Shown here: one piece after another, positions 59,775 through 64,000 of the stretch
How positions within the stretch are numbered: position 1 is the stretch's first letter
Layout of the letters: the number at the start of each line of letters is the position of its first letter
Assembly: GCA_019802505.1 (NCBI GenBank)
Contig: JAFMOC010000038.1
Span: 2,537,001-2,601,000, forward strand
DNA length: 64,000 bases
DNA from: Corydoras sp. C115
Lineage: Eukaryota; Chordata; Actinopteri; Siluriformes; Callichthyidae
Direction of reading: 5' to 3'
The notes under the pieces: model-generated
Databases searched by the model: none
What the model saw: the letters and a program-made list of their open reading frames with translations, nothing else
Told to the model about the DNA's origin: nothing
Translations under genes and position numbers: made by a program

Positions 59775-59781
59775 TAGAAAA

Positions 59782-61990
59782 TTTTTATTTATTAATTACC
59801 ACTAATTAGTTAATTAATTGGATTTTTAAAAATTGACTGATATGTTGTCATCGATGATGAACAATTGTGCAAAGTTTCAGCCTAATGGAAAGTGGGTGAA
59901 ATAGCATTTGCATTTCACAACTTTGCATTTGCAACTTTTTCCCAGACACACAGACAAACAGATGAAGCTAATATAGGGGTGGTAATAATAATAAAAAAAA
60001 AAACATGAGTCATTAAGTAAAGATTTTTAAGATTATGTCTTTAAAAAAGATTTTAAAAATATTTTAACTAATTAGAGATAAAAAGTAAAAGTTTTTGTGT
60101 TGTACTTTGTTTCCAGAATCCAACACAGGAATGGGCTTTCATAGATATCGTAACAAAATGACATGCTGAAAATGTAATTATTTCAGTTCATGCTCAGTAT
60201 TTATTATACATCAGCACTGTGTAATTGATTTGTGTTATGTCTGCTGATAAATGGAATGTATTCTATGTTGCACAAAGTGATTATAATGTCCTGTATCTGA
60301 TGCTCGCGTTCCTGCCGATTGTAGCTGTTAACAGAACTACATGGCATGCCAGCTGCACCCCCCAAGGGAATATAAGCAGAGCCCAGATTTAATCAGTCAG
60401 AGAAGAAGAGTGTTTGGAGCTCAGTGCCAATCTGATTAGCTCTACAGCGCGTAAAAGGAGTGCGGCAGCATGCCAGAGACGTAGTGCTGGCACATTATCA
60501 GCATGTAGATCATGATTAAGGAAGAGCGAGCACTCAGGCTAAAGCGCAGAACGCCATGGCACGCTCTGTCGCCATAAAACCAGGCGCAATAGTGATGAAG
60601 TGCCGCTCCACAAAATGAATAGAGCCGGAAAAAACCTGCTGCCAACTTCTTCTGAGTCACTTCTTGAGGAAAAGCAATCAATCACAGAGCAGCAGCAAGT
60701 TATGGAGCACTTCCTAACAATTCCAACCCAACAGGAGAGGTAATAGATCACCGAAACGTTGTAAACTGTCAGCCGCACCCCAGAGCAAGATCCTGGAACA
60801 CAAGGCTTTGCTCAGGAAAAGTAATCAATCTCACACACGGGACAGTTTCAATCACAGGAGAAGTATTGATCTCTAAGCTGGTTTTATTGATTTTCTAAGC
60901 ATCAATATGTTAGCACATCCTTTATAGCAAACATATTTCTCAACAACTTTGATTTAAATAAACGCCAGACAAAATACAACTTTCTTATATTTATTGAACA
61001 CAGCAAAAACCCATTAACGACTAATCTTTCTCATGCTCAGTTTTGCATAAATCCGTGCATCAGCACTGTCCTGCTGGTTTTACCCCAGGCAAATTCTTAG
61101 ATCTGATCTGGGCATGTTATGGCTCCAGGGCCACATATGGCACTTTGGTAAACCCTGTCTCGCCCTTAAGAGGTTGTCAAATGTAAGTTAGTTTATGATG
61201 TACAGTACAATATATTGTATATTTACATTTGATTTCATTTGACACACATCATTGAAAAAAAAAAATCAAAGGTTCTGTTTCCTGGGGGGGTGTCTAGGAG
61301 ACAATTTACAGATAGGTAAGGATTTAAAAGTCTTCAGCCGTCCAGAAAGGAACTTAGTTACATGCTTTCCCTCTGCCAAAGATACCAGGCTACAAAATAG
61401 TGTAAGTGTATGATGCAATTCACTGTAGGACACTGTTTTAAATAGGTAATCCTATAGCTGTGCTAAATCACACATGATCTGCACAAAACCTGCTGGAAAC
61501 TGTAGTCTCGCACCGTGCCTGGACCATGTGGAGCTGCTGAGACCCATCACCAAATTGCCCCATTACAGGTCATCTTTAAATACAAAGCAGTTGTGATGTG
61601 TGTATTGCATGCGGTGTATACGATTGTATATAAAATTGCTTTAGTTTTGAATTGGGTTCGATTATTTTCTTCAACACTCCACAGTCTGAGTTTCCCATGT
61701 GGCCCTTTTAGAAAATGCTTAACTCTGATTCAACAAGCACTACTGTACACTTCCCCATTTATATGTCCTAAACTACAGACCTTATTTAGAACAGAGCCCA
61801 AAAACATCTTTGAAACTTTACTGTGGATGTGTCCCAAACCACAGCTCATCTCTACTACACACTGCACATATACATATATCTTTAGACCTGTGTGTGTGTG
61901 TGTAATAAATGAACATAGTCACGTTGAATTAGCAAGAAAGTAATCTCAAACATCTGACAGAATAGAAGTGCCTGAGGGTAAATGCCTGCA
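59782..61990. other. intergenic; GC-balanced segment 60390-60740
   Basis: The segment has no repeats and a composition unlike its AT-rich flanks (e.g. catgccagagacgtagtgct). Minus-strand frames across it have no recognised domain. The rest shows nothing. Confidence 0.35.
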
Positions 61991-61991
61991 G

Positions 61992-61994
<3 letters not shown>

Positions 61995-62073
<79 letters not shown>
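61995..62073. repeat. (CA)n microsatellite
   Basis: About 79 bp of pure CA; smaller CA tracts follow at 62202-62230 and 63672-63691. Confidence 0.97.
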
Positions 62074-62075
<2 letters not shown>

Positions 62076-62694
62076 CTGTAAGGTTTAAAAGAGAACTGTG
62101 TGAATAATCACAAATATCTCAGTCCAATAACAGATAGCATCTGGCAAGATTAACATATAAATAAACAAACAAGTACACACAAACGGCACATGTGAGCGCG
62201 CACACACACAGACACACACACACACACACATCCAGCAGTAAAAACGTTAATATTTTTCCTGCTAAAATGAATTATTTTATTACAAATGACTACTGTAAGT
62301 AGATAATAAACATTGCAGTTTATTCTTCATGAAACAAAAATGTTTAACGTGACCTCACAACCTGTAAGGAACATTTTATTGTCACTTTTGGTTTTATTTC
62401 ATTTATACTGACCAACTATTTACAAGTCAGGCATTTTTAACAGCCAAGTAAACCAGATAAAATAGAAAAGAAATAATGTTGAAACGCTTTAAAAAAACTA
62501 CAACACTAAATCCATATGACACTTTTGGCCAATGATTCTTATGTCATCCTTCCAGCTTTTTATGTCATAAAGAAGTGCTTTACCTCACCGTAAAGTTTAG
62601 TGAATATAACATTTTCTGAATCCAGTTACTGTTAATTTTTGCAAATATCGCATACAAAAAAAAAGATGAGACAGGAATAGTTAAATATCTGAGG
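62074..62694. other. intergenic, nothing recognised
   Basis: AT-rich DNA. Confidence 0.5.
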
Positions 62695-63380
62695 GTGAAA
62701 AATAATCTCATCATGAACCTAATCAAGCACCACCTCATCATGAATGTCTCATCAAGAGCCCACTCACCTTTAACCTGGTTATCAGGTTAAAAACCACCTG
62801 GGGTGTCACTGCATTGCCTCATTATGAACTTAATCATATTCATCTCATTGAATCTCCAAATCATAGACCTTCTTCCCATGAATTCTCTCATCATAAAGCT
62901 TTTATCATGAACTTTAGAATTATGATGTCTTTATAAAGCTTTTAATTGTAAACCATCTTACTGCCTATCTAATCGTTAAGCTCCTTGTTGTAATCAGTGT
63001 CAGGATCATTAATGTTTAATGCAACTGAACTACCTCATTAGGAAATTTCTTACTGTGAAGCTCTTTATCGTAAGCTTTCTCATATAGTCATCATTAGGTT
63101 CCATATTTTTGGATTTCTTATCACGAACTACCTCAACTACCTCCTGAAAATGTATAATGCTTATTGAAACAATGAGAAGGTTCTGGATATCTAACTTTCT
63201 AATTTCATCCTAAAGTTATTTATTCTGAACCTTCTTATTGTGATGAACCTCATCGTAGAGCTCCTTATCCTGAAATGTATCATAATGAAATACCTCATCA
63301 TAAAGTTCTGCATCATTAACTACTTCCAATTTTCTCGTTATTGAGTTGCTTATTGTGATTCTTGTTGTGTGCTACCTCAC
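62695..63380. repeat. highly degenerate minisatellite, CTCATCATGAA-like unit
   Basis: Recurring ctcatcatgaa, ctcattatgaac, ctcatcataaagct, ttatcatgaact, ttatcgtaagct, cctcatcgtagagct and cctcatcataaagtt at roughly 15-30 bp steps across about 680 bp. Confidence 0.55.
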
Positions 63381-64000
63381 ATCGAAAGATTATTTAATGC
63401 TGATGTGAACCGTTTTGGTTTAACTATAGTCTACTATGCAATGGCCTGGTCTCACAGGTTCATCGTTATCATAGCTGGGTATTAGACAATCAATACAGCA
63501 CACCTGTAACCCTTTTGCTGTTGTATGAGCTTGTATTGATTTAGTATGTGGTTCTTTGCTCAGGTGCTAAATATTAGCTGCATGAGGAGAAGGCTAAAGG
63601 GTGTGTGGAATTAGGGATTAGATGAGGAAGTGCAGGAGAAGATGAAGGAATTAGATGTAGAGTACAGCTATACACACACACACACACACACAATCCTCTT
63701 AGACTTTTATCGTATTTTAATGTAAGGTCCAGAATGTTTTAGATTAATCATACACAATGTTAATAATACGAATAACATTTAAAACCTTTAGTCCTGTTTC
63801 TCTTCTAAAATAATCCATTGTTGCTAATGTAATTTGTCTTACATTAACTGTCACCATTGTATTTCTTGTAGAAGTTTGACTTTCTTGGTGGGTAGCCAGG
63901 GTTGTGGCTTTCTTTCCTTGATCCGAGACTACAATATTCCAAGGTGCGAATGTATGTGTTAATCTGGATGACCTGTCCAGGGTGCTTCCATGTGCCCCTT
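63381..64000. other. intergenic to window end
   Basis: No gene recognised; a (CA)n tract at 63672-63691. Confidence 0.5.

Noticed and set aside
61515..61943. 142-codon frame near the CA microsatellite
   Set aside because: No recognised domain, odd composition, no splice context; likely chance.
12400..64000. Search for neighbours expected beside ELF2 in mammals (NOCT, MGARP, NDUFC1, NAA15)
   Set aside because: No exon resembling these proteins was recognised in the translated frames; synteny cannot be tested from this window.
1..64000. CRISPR arrays, phage, operons or other prokaryotic systems
   Set aside because: Introns, vertebrate transcription factor and fish SINEs show this is eukaryotic DNA; no evenly spaced repeat-spacer arrays seen.

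Overview
The window reads as teleost fish nuclear DNA. It is AT-rich, with short introns next to long intergenic spans, many (CA)n and (TA)n microsatellites, and dozens of fish-type tRNA-derived SINEs, LINE relics and DNA-transposon relics. The SINE mix suggests an ostariophysan (characin, catfish, knifefish or similar), but that is an inference from repeat style, not a species call.

Only one protein-coding gene can be supported, at the left end on the + strand (2301-11758). It is an ELF2-like ETS-family transcription factor (elf2; a or b paralogue undecided). Eight coding exons join in frame with canonical GT/AG junctions into 538 codons: 2301-2375, 3372-3606, 9156-9272, 9412-9585, 9701-9781, 9955-10144, 10567-10884 and 11332-11758. 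A second first exon (5899-5956) sits in a CpG-rich, CCAAT-containing block inside the 5.5-kb intron. It splices in the same phase to exon 3 and would give a 454-residue form without the acidic N-terminus. This matches the two-promoter arrangement known for mammalian ELF2 (NERF-2 and NERF-1 forms). Lineage-specific features are a run of acidic, cysteine-containing hexapeptides in exon 2 and a shortened C-terminus.

From about 12.7 kb to 64 kb I find no convincing host gene. The span holds a DANA/V-SINE-type family (about 18 recognisable copies and several relics, many with clear target-site duplications), two other tRNA-derived SINE types, an unclassified 330-bp dispersed repeat, L2-like and other non-LTR reverse-transcriptase remnants, Tc1/mariner-like and hAT-like relics, and a GC-rich LTR-like block near 50.6-51.1 kb. 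It also holds two badly decayed minisatellites, polypurine tracts and large microsatellites. A few GC-balanced islands (36.1, 44.5, 58.1 and 60.4 kb) and two exon-like pieces (25.07 and 56.9 kb) could be regulatory DNA or unrecognised exons.

Nothing here looks like an operon, phage, CRISPR or defence system. The most interesting items are the architecture of the elf2-like gene and the unusual insertion structures of the SINEs. Comparisons with human ELF2 are from memory of the family, not from an alignment.
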